In this document: in pieces, positions 1-6,835 of the stretch
How positions within the stretch are numbered: the first letter of the stretch is position 1
Layout: each line of letters starts with the position of its first letter
Origin: Lachnoclostridium sp. UBA7122
Lineage (GTDB): Bacteria; Bacillota; Clostridia; Lachnospirales; Lachnospiraceae
NCBI GenBank assembly: GCA_002493085.1
Contig: DKXQ01000166.1
Span: 1-17,468, forward strand
DNA length: 17,468 nt
Direction: 5' to 3'
The notes under the pieces: model-generated
What the model was told of the DNA's origin: nothing
Database searches by the model: none
What the model saw: only the letters and a program-made list of their open reading frames with translations
Program-made: the position numbers and the translations under genes

Positions 1-3
1 CGT

Positions 4-95
4 GCCTCATCTAAGCGCAAGCGGCTCCCGGCTGGAAAAATTTTGAACCCGCCAGAGCCATATACTCTAAAGCTTTCAATTCAAGCTTGATGAGG
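4..95 (+). promoter_or_regulatory. Possible structured RNA leader ahead of tatD
   Basis: There is no open frame here, but the stretch can fold. CCTCATC at 5-11 pairs perfectly with GATGAGG at 89-95 and would close the element. Inside it GGCTC at 23-27 pairs with GAGCC at 55-59, with a weaker inner GGC/GCC helix, and AAGCTT at 70-75 pairs with AAGCTT at 83-88 around a 7-base loop. The result is a small multibranch shape. I could not match it to a riboswitch class, T-box, tmRNA, 6S or RNase P RNA. The left edge of the window may cut a larger RNA. It could be a tatD leader or the tail of an upstream RNA. Confidence 0.3.
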
Positions 96-134
96 TTAAA
101 AATGGAAAACCTAAAATAATATGGAGGATAATTT

Positions 135-902
135 ATGATATTTGAAACACATGCACACTATGGTGATGACCAGTTTAACAACGACAGGCATGAACTTCTT
201 ATGTCGATGGCAGAAAATGGCATTGGGAATATTGTTGAGGTGGGGGCTGGCGTAAATTCAACAAAAGATGCAATAGCTTTATCAGAAAAATATGATTTTA
301 TATATTCAGCAGTGGGGATACATCCAAGTGAGACAGCAGATATTGATGAAAGTATTATAGAGTGGCTGTTATCTTTATCTTCTAAAAAAAAGGTGGTTGC
401 AATAGGTGAGATTGGGCTTGACTACCACTATAATGAACCAGAACGCAATATACAGAAAAAGTGGTTTAAGCGGCAGCTTGCACTTGCAAAAGAAGCAGGA
501 CTGCCCGTAATTATACATAGCAGGGACGCTGCAGAAGATACGCTGGATATTATTAAGTCAGACTGTGCTATAGAAAATGGCGGGGTGATACACTGTTTTT
601 CATATAGCTGGGAAATGGCACACATATATCTTAATATGGGATTTTATCTGGGCATTGGAGGCGTTATCACATTTAAAAACAGCAGGAAGCTTGTGGAAGT
701 AGTGGAAAAAGCACCAATTGACAGGATTGTTCTTGAAACAGATGCACCATATCTTGCTCCTGGACCATACCGCGGCAGACGTAACTGTTCAGTCTATCTT
801 AAATATGTAATAGATGCAGTTGCAGAAATTAAAGGGATAACACAACAGGAAATTATAGATATAACAGAGAAAAATGCAAAAAAATTGTACAGATTAGCAT
901 AA
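135..902 (+). CDS. tatD: TatD family metal-dependent hydrolase (DNase)
   Basis: This is a TatD/YcfH-type amidohydrolase-fold protein of 255 residues, the usual length. Members of the family are Mg-dependent deoxyribonucleases, acting in the cytosol, with roles in DNA turnover or repair. The metal and catalytic residues are all visible: His6 and His8 of THAH, Glu92 in GEIGLDYHY, His128 in HSRDA, His153 in HCFSY and Asp203 in ETDAPYLAP. The ATG is preceded by GGAGG at 123-127 with a 7-base spacer. In many Firmicutes the gene follows metG, but here no coding sequence is seen upstream, only a short foldable stretch. A hairpin terminator follows. The family call is firm, while the exact substrate is not deducible from sequence. 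Confidence 0.93.
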   Translation: MIFETHAHYGDDQFNNDRHELLMSMAENGIGNIVEVGAGVNSTKDAIALSEKYDFIYSAVGIHPSETADIDESIIEWLLSLSSKKKVVAIGEIGLDYHYNEPERNIQKKWFKRQLALAKEAGLPVIIHSRDAAEDTLDIIKSDCAIENGGVIHCFSYSWEMAHIYLNMGFYLGIGGVITFKNSRKLVEVVEKAPIDRIVLETDAPYLAPGPYRGRRNCSVYLKYVIDAVAEIKGITQQEIIDITEKNAKKLYRLA

Positions 903-914
903 AGGAGCAAAAGT

Positions 915-949
915 GGCTCTGAGACAGCATATAATTTTGTCTTAGAGCC
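915..949. terminator. Hairpin between convergent tatD and the cytidylate-kinase-like gene
   Basis: GGCTCTGAGAC at 915-925 pairs with GTCTTAGAGCC at 939-949, an 11-bp stem with one G-U. Flanking GCAAAA and TTTCTGC can extend it. Short T-rich stretches lie on both outer sides, so it could stop transcription from both convergent genes. Confidence 0.65.
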
Positions 950-967
950 GTTTCTGCCACATATGTT

Positions 968-1567
968 TTAGCTGGCTGTTATTGTTTCTTCAATAAAATG
1001 CTTAACTACAGCTGTTGTTTTTTCTGTGCCAAGCCTGCTGCTGTTGATGCACATATCATATAACCTTGAATCGCCCCATTTACCTTCAGAGTAATGGTTG
1101 TGATACTGTTTTCTGTTACGGTCATGTCTTCTGATTTTGGCAGCAGCATCAGATGCATTTAACTGGAACTTATCCATAATACGTTTAAGTTTAGTATCCT
1201 TGTCACCAAGTATAAAGATAGAGACAAGTGCTTTGTTTTCTTTCAGTACAGTTTCTGCACACCGTCCCACGATAACAAAAGATTCACCAGAATCTGCTTT
1301 TTCACGGATATAGTCAAACTGCATTTCAGCTATTATCTGTTCATAAGAATTTGTAAAAGAGCCTACCTTTCTGGAATTAAATATATTTCTAGGTTTTTCA
1401 TCATATTTTTTCAAATGTTCAATCTGCATGTTTTTCTTTGTAGCAATTTCATCAAGCATGTTTCTGTCATAGAAATTAAGATTCATCTCTTTGGCAATAT
1501 TTTCTGCAATTTCATGGCCAGCACTTCCATATTCACGGCTTACTGATATAATTAACTGCTTTTCCAT
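968..1567 (-). CDS. Cytidylate kinase-like family protein
   Basis: The protein has 199 residues and resembles the cytidylate-kinase-like family (Pfam Cytidylate_kin2). It begins with a beta strand followed by REYGSAGHEIA (residues 11-21) in the nucleotide-binding loop position. FVIVGRCA follows near 97-104 and an Arg-rich lid, RRHDRNR, at 146-152. The loop lacks the GKS/T lysine of true CMP kinases, which is common in this family, so CMP kinase activity should not be assumed. An open frame continues 31 codons upstream, but the start is the ATG whose first base is 1567, because AAGGAGGACT sits directly before it and the extension would overlap the permease gene. The gene follows the permease with 17 bases between them, so the two are probably co-transcribed. 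Its molecular role is not known to me. Confidence 0.82.
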   Translation of the reverse strand: MEKQLIISVSREYGSAGHEIAENIAKEMNLNFYDRNMLDEIATKKNMQIEHLKKYDEKPRNIFNSRKVGSFTNSYEQIIAEMQFDYIREKADSGESFVIVGRCAETVLKENKALVSIFILGDKDTKLKRIMDKFQLNASDAAAKIRRHDRNRKQYHNHYSEGKWGDSRLYDMCINSSRLGTEKTTAVVKHFIEETITAS

Positions 1568-1584
1568 TGTAGTCCTCCTTCTTT

Positions 1585-2940
1585 TTAACAGTATCTTATA
1601 AATATTATAATCATAGATATCGTTACTACAATAATAGTTGCAGGTGCAGCAGATTTGCAATACTCACCCCAGCCTATAAAGTAGCCATTTTTTGCAGCTA
1701 CAGATGTTCCGACTACATTAGCAGAAGCTCCGATAGGTGTTGCACTTCCACCAATATCTGTTCCCATGGACAGTGCCCATGCCAATGTTGACAGGTCAAC
1801 TCCCTGTGTTGCTGCCAGGCTTCTGATAACTGGAATCATTGTAGCAGCAAAAGGAATATTGTCAACAAATGCACTTGCTATTGCAGATATCCAGATAATA
1901 ATTGCCACCATAAGTTTAAGGTTTCCTCCGCTGATATCACCGATAAAAGAGGCTATTATTTCAAGTATGCCTGTCTGCTCAAGCCCTCCGACTACTGCAA
2001 ACAGTCCGATAAAGAACATTAGTGTTTTAAAGTCGACTTTTTTTAATAGTCCGGCTGCGTCCTTTCCGGCTGCTATAAGAGTTACAATAGCAACTGCTGT
2101 TCCGATAAAGGCAACAGTTAATCCAGTCTGTGCATGAGTTACAAGCAGAACAACTGCACATCCAAAAATAATGCTGCTGATTATAAAGTCCTTTTTATTA
2201 GTGATAGCATCTTTTGGCTCTGGAATAGATGAAAAATCTATATCCTGTGCAGCATTAGCAGCCATTTTACGCCCAAATACCAGATAAAAATAGATTATAA
2301 TCACAATCATGCTTATTGCTGCTATAACACCAGTATTAGTCAGAAAGTCAGCAAATGAATATTCAAATGATGTTCCTATAATTATATTTGGAGGGTCTCC
2401 GCACATTGTAGCTGAACCTCCTAAGTTTGCACAAAAGATTTCAGACAAAATCATTGGAACCGGGTTAAATTTTAAAAGTTTTGCAAGTTCTATGGTAACT
2501 GCTGCAAGAAACAAGATAACTGTAATACTGTCGATAAACATTGCAAGTATGAAAGACATAATCATAAATGTAATGAATAATGGAACAGGTTTATAATTTA
2601 CAAGTTTGGCAAGCCTCATGCAGAGCCAGCGGAAAAATCCCGCCTTTGCCATGCCTTCTACCATAATCATCATTCCAAAGATAAAGATAATTGTTGCCCA
2701 GTTAATTCCTGCTTCTGACTCTCCGCCACTTCCAGAAGTATACCAGAAACCTGGCTTTATTATACTGTGCAGGTTTAAAGTTTCAATAATTGCTGACATG
2801 CTGTGCATGGATAATCCAAACACTAGTAATAAGGTCAGCAGGCCACACGATAATGTTATAATGTGTCTTTCAAATTTCTCTGTCACAATTAATAAAAACA
2901 TTGCGGCAAAAATAACAACAGCCAAGACTTGGGCAATCAT
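1585..2940 (-). CDS. SLC13/ArsB/NhaD-type anion or Na+/H+ transporter
   Basis: This is an integral membrane protein of 451 residues with about ten to twelve hydrophobic segments, of the ion transporter superfamily that includes CitM, ArsB and NhaD. Two half-repeats carry the family signatures: GGSATMCGDPPNIIIG near residues 174-189 and GGSATPIGASANVVG near 397-411, each following a buried acidic turn (FIDS near 135, FVDNIP near 358). These re-entrant loops form the substrate site in the family. The substrate (sodium/proton, arsenite, or a dicarboxylate or sulfate) cannot be decided here, and there is no arsR or arsC nearby. GGAGGGG lies just before the ATG. Upstream are a consensus promoter and two 18-bp tandem repeats. 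The kinase-like gene follows in the same transcript. Confidence 0.88.
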   Translation of the reverse strand: MIAQVLAVVIFAAMFLLIVTEKFERHIITLSCGLLTLLLVFGLSMHSMSAIIETLNLHSIIKPGFWYTSGSGGESEAGINWATIIFIFGMMIMVEGMAKAGFFRWLCMRLAKLVNYKPVPLFITFMIMSFILAMFIDSITVILFLAAVTIELAKLLKFNPVPMILSEIFCANLGGSATMCGDPPNIIIGTSFEYSFADFLTNTGVIAAISMIVIIIYFYLVFGRKMAANAAQDIDFSSIPEPKDAITNKKDFIISSIIFGCAVVLLVTHAQTGLTVAFIGTAVAIVTLIAAGKDAAGLLKKVDFKTLMFFIGLFAVVGGLEQTGILEIIASFIGDISGGNLKLMVAIIIWISAIASAFVDNIPFAATMIPVIRSLAATQGVDLSTLAWALSMGTDIGGSATPIGASANVVGTSVAAKNGYFIGWGEYCKSAAPATIIVVTISMIIIFIRYC

Positions 2941-2959
2941 TTTTATCCCCTCCTATATT

Positions 2960-2995
2960 GTATATGTTTGTTGTAAAGTATATGTTTGTTGTAAA
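2960..2995. repeat. Two perfect 18-bp tandem repeats in the permease leader
   Basis: GTATATGTTTGTTGTAAA occurs at 2960-2977 and again at 2978-2995 with no mismatch and no gap. Relative to the minus-strand permease gene the repeats lie between the predicted transcription start (about 3011) and the SD, so they would be transcribed. They may be a pair of operator half-sites or a recent slippage duplication. Confidence 0.9.
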
Positions 2996-3017
2996 TAATA
3001 ATTTTTAACCATTGCGA

Positions 3018-3046
3018 ATTATAATACTTTTATAATTTGTTGTCAA
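3018..3046 (-). promoter_or_regulatory. Consensus sigma-A promoter for the permease operon
   Basis: Read on the minus strand, TTGACA (3041-3046) and TATAAT (3018-3023) are separated by exactly 17 bases. Both hexamers are perfect consensus. The predicted start is near 3011, giving a leader of about 70 bases that holds the tandem repeats. Confidence 0.85.
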
Positions 3047-3068
3047 TATTTTTTCTTAGTGCTATACT
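3040..3068 (+). promoter_or_regulatory. Promoter for ksgA-pepP
   Basis: TTGTCA (3040-3045) and TATACT (3063-3068) are separated by 17 bases on the plus strand. The -35 hexamer lies on the same bases as the -35 of the divergent permease promoter, so polymerase could probably occupy only one of them at a time. Confidence 0.7.
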
Positions 3069-3111
3069 ATTTAATATTCCTGTAATGTAAAAATAGTTTT
3101 AGGAGGTGCAT

Positions 3112-4005
3112 ATGGCGGTACTTGGAATACCACATAATACTATAGATATTATAAAAAGATATAACATTAAATTCCAGAAAAAATTTGGGCAGAATTTTCT
3201 TATAGATACACACGTTCTGGAAAAAATAATAAGTGCTTCTGGTGTTACAAAGAGTGATTTTGTCTTAGAAATCGGACCAGGCATAGGAACTATGACACAG
3301 TATCTTTGTGAAAGTGCACGGGAAGTGATGGCGGTTGAAGTTGACAGCAATCTTATACCAGTACTTTCAGATACACTTTCCGTATATGATAATGTAACAA
3401 TAGTTAATGAAGATATTCTTAAACTTGATATTAACAGGATTGTACAGGAGCATAATAATGGTAATGCAATTAAAGTTGTTGCCAATCTTCCATACTATAT
3501 CACAACACCAATTATAATGGGGCTTTTTGAAAGCCATGTACCTTTGGAAAGTGTTACTGTGATGGTACAAAAGGAGGTTGCACAGCGGATGCAGGCAGTG
3601 CCTGGCACTAAAGATTATGGAGCACTGTCCCTTGCCGTCCAGTATTATGCTGATGCTTTGATTGTTGCCAATGTGCCGCCAAACTGTTTTATACCACGGC
3701 CAAATGTAGGCTCAGCAGTTATAAAGCTTACATGTCACAGCAGCCCGCCAGTAAATACAGATGATGAGAAGTTTATGTTCAATATTATACATGCCTCATT
3801 TAACCAGCGCAGAAAAACGCTGCAGAACGGGCTTGCTAATAACAGCGGGCTTGGCATAAGCAAAAAAGAGGCAGCAGATGCCATAAAACAGATGGGGCTT
3901 GCAGAAAATACCAGAGGCGAAGTGCTGGAACTGGCACAGTTTGCTAAACTTTGCAATATACTTTTAAAAGGCAGGAAGCAAGCCAGAGAGGAGGCAGGAG
4001 TTTGA
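3112..4005 (+). CDS. ksgA: 16S rRNA (adenine1518/1519-N6)-dimethyltransferase
   Basis: KsgA (RsmA) dimethylates two adjacent adenines in helix 45 near the 3' end of 16S rRNA, using S-adenosylmethionine, late in 30S assembly. The protein has 297 residues. FGQNFLID near 25-32 opens the fold, VLEIGPGIGT (51-60) is the SAM-binding glycine loop, NLPYY (125-129) is the catalytic motif of adenine-N6 methyltransferases, and PPNCFIPRPNVGSAV and FNQRRKTLQ (230-238) are family signatures. An in-frame GTG occurs at 3106, but it is part of the SD AGGAGG (3101-3106), so the ATG 5 bases downstream is chosen. The stop overlaps the pepP start by 4 bases. The methylation product is the target state for kasugamycin sensitivity. 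Confidence 0.95.
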   Translation: MAVLGIPHNTIDIIKRYNIKFQKKFGQNFLIDTHVLEKIISASGVTKSDFVLEIGPGIGTMTQYLCESAREVMAVEVDSNLIPVLSDTLSVYDNVTIVNEDILKLDINRIVQEHNNGNAIKVVANLPYYITTPIIMGLFESHVPLESVTVMVQKEVAQRMQAVPGTKDYGALSLAVQYYADALIVANVPPNCFIPRPNVGSAVIKLTCHSSPPVNTDDEKFMFNIIHASFNQRRKTLQNGLANNSGLGISKKEAADAIKQMGLAENTRGEVLELAQFAKLCNILLKGRKQAREEAGV

Positions 4006-5795
4006 AAGTATCACAAAGAATAGATGCACTCCGCAAACGTATGCGGGAAGAAAATATAGACATGTATTATATACCGTCAAATGATTTCCACAATTCAGAA
4101 TATGTTGGCAGTTTTTTTAAATGCAGGGAGTTTATATCAGGTTTTGACGGCTCGGCAGGCAGTGTTATTATAACAATGGAAGAGGCAGGACTTTGGACTG
4201 ACGGCAGGTATTTTATCCAGGCAGGACAGCAGCTTAAAGGAAGTGGAATTACACTTTATAAATCAGGAGTGGAGGGCGTTCCTAAAATTAAAGATTATAT
4301 TATTAATAATCTTTCAGATGGGCAGGTGTTTGGCTTTGATGGCAGGACTGTTCCGGCATTATGGGCAGAGGAGATATCTGAAGAACTTTTAGAAAAAGGC
4401 GCAGATATTAACAGCGGGCTTGACTTAGTGGGAGATATCTGGCAGGACAGGCCTGCACTGGAATCAAATCCTGTAATGCTGCTTGATATCTGTTATGCCG
4501 GGGAAACAAGGGAAGTTAAACTTGCAAGGATAAGGAAATATATGAAAAAATATGGTGCAGATTACCATATAATAACTACACTTGATGATATTGCATGGAT
4601 TTTAAATATCAGAGGCAGTGATATCCACTGTAATCCTGTAGTGCTGTCATATCTGGTTATTGGAATAGAAGACGCCACACTTTTTGCAAACAGGAGAGCA
4701 TTTGGCAGGGAAGTTTTGGATGCGCTTGGAAAAGCAGGTGTCTTAACCAGGGACTATAACGATATTTATAGCTGTGCCAGGGAACTTTTACCAGGAAGCA
4801 AAGTCCTGCTTGATAAAAATACTGTAAACCACGCAGTAGTAGACAGCATACCGCCAGAAGTAAAAGTACTGGACCTTGTAAACCCCTCTTTGTTGTGGAA
4901 AGCTGTAAAAAATAATACAGAATTGCAGAATATAAAGAAAGCCCATATTAAGGACGGAGTGGCAGTTACTAAGTTTATTTACTGGATTAAAAAGAATATA
5001 GGCAAAGTCCATATGACAGAGACAAGTGTAGCTGAAAAGCTTGAACAGTTCCGAAGCATTGGAGAGCATTATATGGGACCAAGTTTTGATACAATAGCCG
5101 GTTTTGGCAGCCACGGTGCAATAGTCCACTACTGTGCAGATAAAAATTCAGATGCAGTTATAGAGCCGGACAATCTGCTGCTTGTTGATACAGGCGGGCA
5201 CTATCTTGAAGGCACAACAGATATAACAAGGACTATTCTTACTGGTGGCAGTGCAACAGATGAGCAGAAGAAATTTTATACAGCAGTTTTGCGTGGAAAT
5301 CTGAACTTATGTGATGCGCACTTCCTGTATGGGTGCTCTGGCGCTGCACTGGACTATATTGCAAGAAAGCCACTCTGGGATATGGGATGTGATTACAGCC
5401 ATGGGACAGGCCATGGAGTAGGTTATTTTTTAAATGTACATGAAGGGCCTAATTCATTCAGGTTCCATATACTTCCATATCCTGGCGAAAATGCAGCGCT
5501 GGAAGAGGGCATGGTTACATCAGATGAGCCAGGAATCTATATTGAAGGCAGGTTTGGCATACGCCTTGAAAACCTTATACTGTGCGTAAAGCGTGAAAAA
5601 ACGCCATATGGCCAGTTTATGGGATTTGAGCCGCTTACATTTGTTCCATTTGACAAGGAACTGATAGACAGGGAACTTATGGATGCAAAGGAACAAAAAC
5701 TTCTCGATGATTACCATAAAAAGGTATATGAAAACTTGTCACCATATCTTGACAGTGAAGAGCAGCAGTGGCTTGCAGATGCCTGTACTATGTAA
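4002..5795 (+). CDS. pepP: Xaa-Pro aminopeptidase (M24B, long form)
   Basis: This is a cytosolic metallo-aminopeptidase that releases an N-terminal residue from peptides with proline in second position. It has 597 residues, the three-domain long form (two creatinase-type N-domains, then a pita-bread catalytic domain from about residue 310). The five dinuclear-metal ligands are present: Asp396 (VDTGG), Asp407 (TTDITR), His471 (GTGHGVG), Glu509 (SDEPGIY) and Glu523 (RLENL). The start is TTG: GGAGG at 3990-3994 is 7 bases upstream, and TTGA at 4002-4005 overlaps the ksgA stop, a translational-coupling arrangement. The 17 codons further upstream in frame lie inside ksgA. Its 3' end overlaps the convergent hypothetical gene by 8 bases, with no terminator hairpin seen. 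Confidence 0.93.
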   Translation: MKVSQRIDALRKRMREENIDMYYIPSNDFHNSEYVGSFFKCREFISGFDGSAGSVIITMEEAGLWTDGRYFIQAGQQLKGSGITLYKSGVEGVPKIKDYIINNLSDGQVFGFDGRTVPALWAEEISEELLEKGADINSGLDLVGDIWQDRPALESNPVMLLDICYAGETREVKLARIRKYMKKYGADYHIITTLDDIAWILNIRGSDIHCNPVVLSYLVIGIEDATLFANRRAFGREVLDALGKAGVLTRDYNDIYSCARELLPGSKVLLDKNTVNHAVVDSIPPEVKVLDLVNPSLLWKAVKNNTELQNIKKAHIKDGVAVTKFIYWIKKNIGKVHMTETSVAEKLEQFRSIGEHYMGPSFDTIAGFGSHGAIVHYCADKNSDAVIEPDNLLLVDTGGHYLEGTTDITRTILTGGSATDEQKKFYTAVLRGNLNLCDAHFLYGCSGAALDYIARKPLWDMGCDYSHGTGHGVGYFLNVHEGPNSFRFHILPYPGENAALEEGMVTSDEPGIYIEGRFGIRLENLILCVKREKTPYGQFMGFEPLTFVPFDKELIDRELMDAKEQKLLDDYHKKVYENLSPYLDSEEQQWLADACTM

Positions 5796-6399
5796 AATCC
5801 TGTATGAGCCGTACCAGTTTTGATACTATAGTGTCTTTCATGAAGAAATCACTGTTTTGGGCTTTATCAATAAGGAACTGTACTTTTTCAGGCTGGCTGT
5901 TATCAATGTAGATTCTGGCAAGTGTAGTAAAAGTACCAGTAATGTCACTTCCACTGTCTATAGCATATTCAAGTATCTGCATGGAACGTTTTTTATCACC
6001 TTTTTCATATAAATAACTGCCCCATCTGTCAAGGGATGTCAGGAACATTGAAAAATTCTGGTCATATTCTGACAATATGTCAAGATTGGCGTGTCCATAC
6101 TCCAGCTTGATGTCAGTGTTTGTCATTCCTGAAAGATTTAGCATCTTTCTGGATATAATATTCTTGACATTGTTCTGAAGCCATGCTTCATCTTCATCAT
6201 CTGTTTCTGAAAATGGAAGCGCATTTTCAGAAACAGTGATGTAATTGAGGCCAGATATATCTTTTTTACGTGTAAAATTGGCTTCCTGTTCCCTTTTTAA
6301 AAACTCTTCCCTGGGGTTATTTGATAATTTGCCAGCCTGTTTGGACTTGACGCGGAACCACAATATGAATACAATAAAACATATAAAAATAACAGGCAT
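5788..6399 (-). CDS. Hypothetical one-helix membrane protein with TPR-like C-terminus
   Basis: I do not recognise a named family. The 203-residue protein starts with a hydrophobic segment (residues about 2-16, MPVIFICFIVFILWF) followed by Arg/Lys, so it is probably anchored with the remainder in the cytoplasm. A charged, acidic linker (FSETDDEDEAW, about 64-74) precedes a helical C-terminal half. There, paired helices around 120-195 (for example WGSYLYEKGDKKRSMQILEYAIDSG and FTTLARIYIDNSQPEKVQFLIDKAQ) have the spacing and residues of tetratricopeptide repeats, which suggests protein binding. AAAGGAT precedes the ATG at a somewhat long distance. The stop lies inside the end of pepP (8-base convergent overlap). 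A plus-strand promoter for the next gene lies inside its first codons. Confidence 0.7.
   Translation of the reverse strand: MPVIFICFIVFILWFRVKSKQAGKLSNNPREEFLKREQEANFTRKKDISGLNYITVSENALPFSETDDEDEAWLQNNVKNIISRKMLNLSGMTNTDIKLEYGHANLDILSEYDQNFSMFLTSLDRWGSYLYEKGDKKRSMQILEYAIDSGSDITGTFTTLARIYIDNSQPEKVQFLIDKAQNSDFFMKDTIVSKLVRLIQDFT
6347..6375 (+). promoter_or_regulatory. Promoter for the 34-residue membrane peptide gene
   Basis: TTGACG (6347-6352) and TACAAT (6370-6375) are separated by 17 bases. The predicted start near 6382 lies inside the first codons of the divergent minus-strand gene. The two 5' ends would therefore overlap as complementary RNA. Confidence 0.65.
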
Positions 6400-6432
6400 A
6401 TAACCGTCATCCTTTCATTTACTAGATTTTCC

Positions 6433-6489
6433 TGCTGGTATTAGGAGGAAGGCTGTTTGGCCAGCAAGATTGGAGGTATGTTGCCATGA
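6433..6489 (+). promoter_or_regulatory. Leader with hairpin, upstream SD and possible 10-codon coupled ORF
   Basis: TGCTGG (6433-6438) pairs with CCAGCA (6461-6466), leaving AGGAGG (6443-6448) in the loop. Eight bases beyond that SD is TTG at 6457, which opens a 10-codon frame (M/LASKIGGMLP) ending in TGA at 6487-6489. This overlaps the ATG of the membrane peptide gene at 6486 as ATGA. Its translation is not proven. Confidence 0.3.
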
Positions 6490-6590
6490 ACTTTTTTAGA
6501 AAAAAGAACCAGCGCAAAATTGCGGCTGCAATATGTATTGTGGTCATTATTGCAATGGTAGTGCCTATGGTACTTGGTTCAGTTTTTTAA
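6486..6590 (+). CDS. Small single-pass membrane peptide (34 aa)
   Basis: The short gene encodes MNFFRKKNQRKIAAAICIV followed by VIIAMVVPMVLGSVF. A strongly basic N-terminus (RKKNQRK) is followed by one membrane-length hydrophobic segment (about residues 12-33), which predicts a cytoplasmic N-terminus by the positive-inside rule. GGAGG at 6472-6476 stands 9 bases before the ATG. The gene has its own promoter (6347-6375) and terminator (6600-6623), so it is probably transcribed alone as an RNA of about 240 bases. The layout of a basic patch, one helix and an AMV turn is reminiscent of the tiny stressosome-associated peptide Prli42 of Firmicutes, but that resemblance is weak and from memory. The function is unknown. 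Confidence 0.75.
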   Translation: MNFFRKKNQRKIAAAICIVVIIAMVVPMVLGSVF

Positions 6591-6599
6591 AAGGACTTT

Positions 6600-6623
6600 A
6601 ACCTGCATCTGTATGCAGGTTTT
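6600..6623 (+). terminator. Intrinsic terminator after the small membrane peptide gene
   Basis: AACCTGCAT (6600-6608) and ATGCAGGTT (6613-6621) form a perfect 9-bp stem around the loop CTGT, followed by TTCTT. It lies 10 bases after the stop codon. Confidence 0.85.
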
Positions 6624-6717
6624 CTTGGCTTGCACAGTTACTGTGGATTATAACCGTTTATACTTAATGTTATACAGAATATACGAAAAAAAGTCAAATG
6701 AATTAAAAATATTTGGC

Positions 6718-6745
6718 TTGCATAATTGTCCACAGATGATAAAAT
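6718..6745 (+). promoter_or_regulatory. Possible promoter for the vanW-domain operon
   Basis: TTGCAT (6718-6723) and TAAAAT (6740-6745) are separated by 16 bases, about 80 bases before the coding start. The rest of the interval from 6624 to 6835 is AT-rich, without ORF, hairpin or RNA gene that I can support. Confidence 0.4.
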
Positions 6746-6835
6746 GTACTAAGGGTTTTATACAGATATAACAGCAAATAATATTAAATATTAATAGGAT
6801 ACATATAGATGATAGTAAAGGTTTAGGTGCATATT

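Noticed and set aside
6642..6734. Two DnaA-box-like 9-mers, TGTGGATTA (6642-6650) and TTGTCCACA (6726-6734), in an AT-rich gap
   Set aside because: Each has one mismatch to TTATCCACA, they are only two and widely spaced, and no dnaA or dnaN is near. An origin is not supported.
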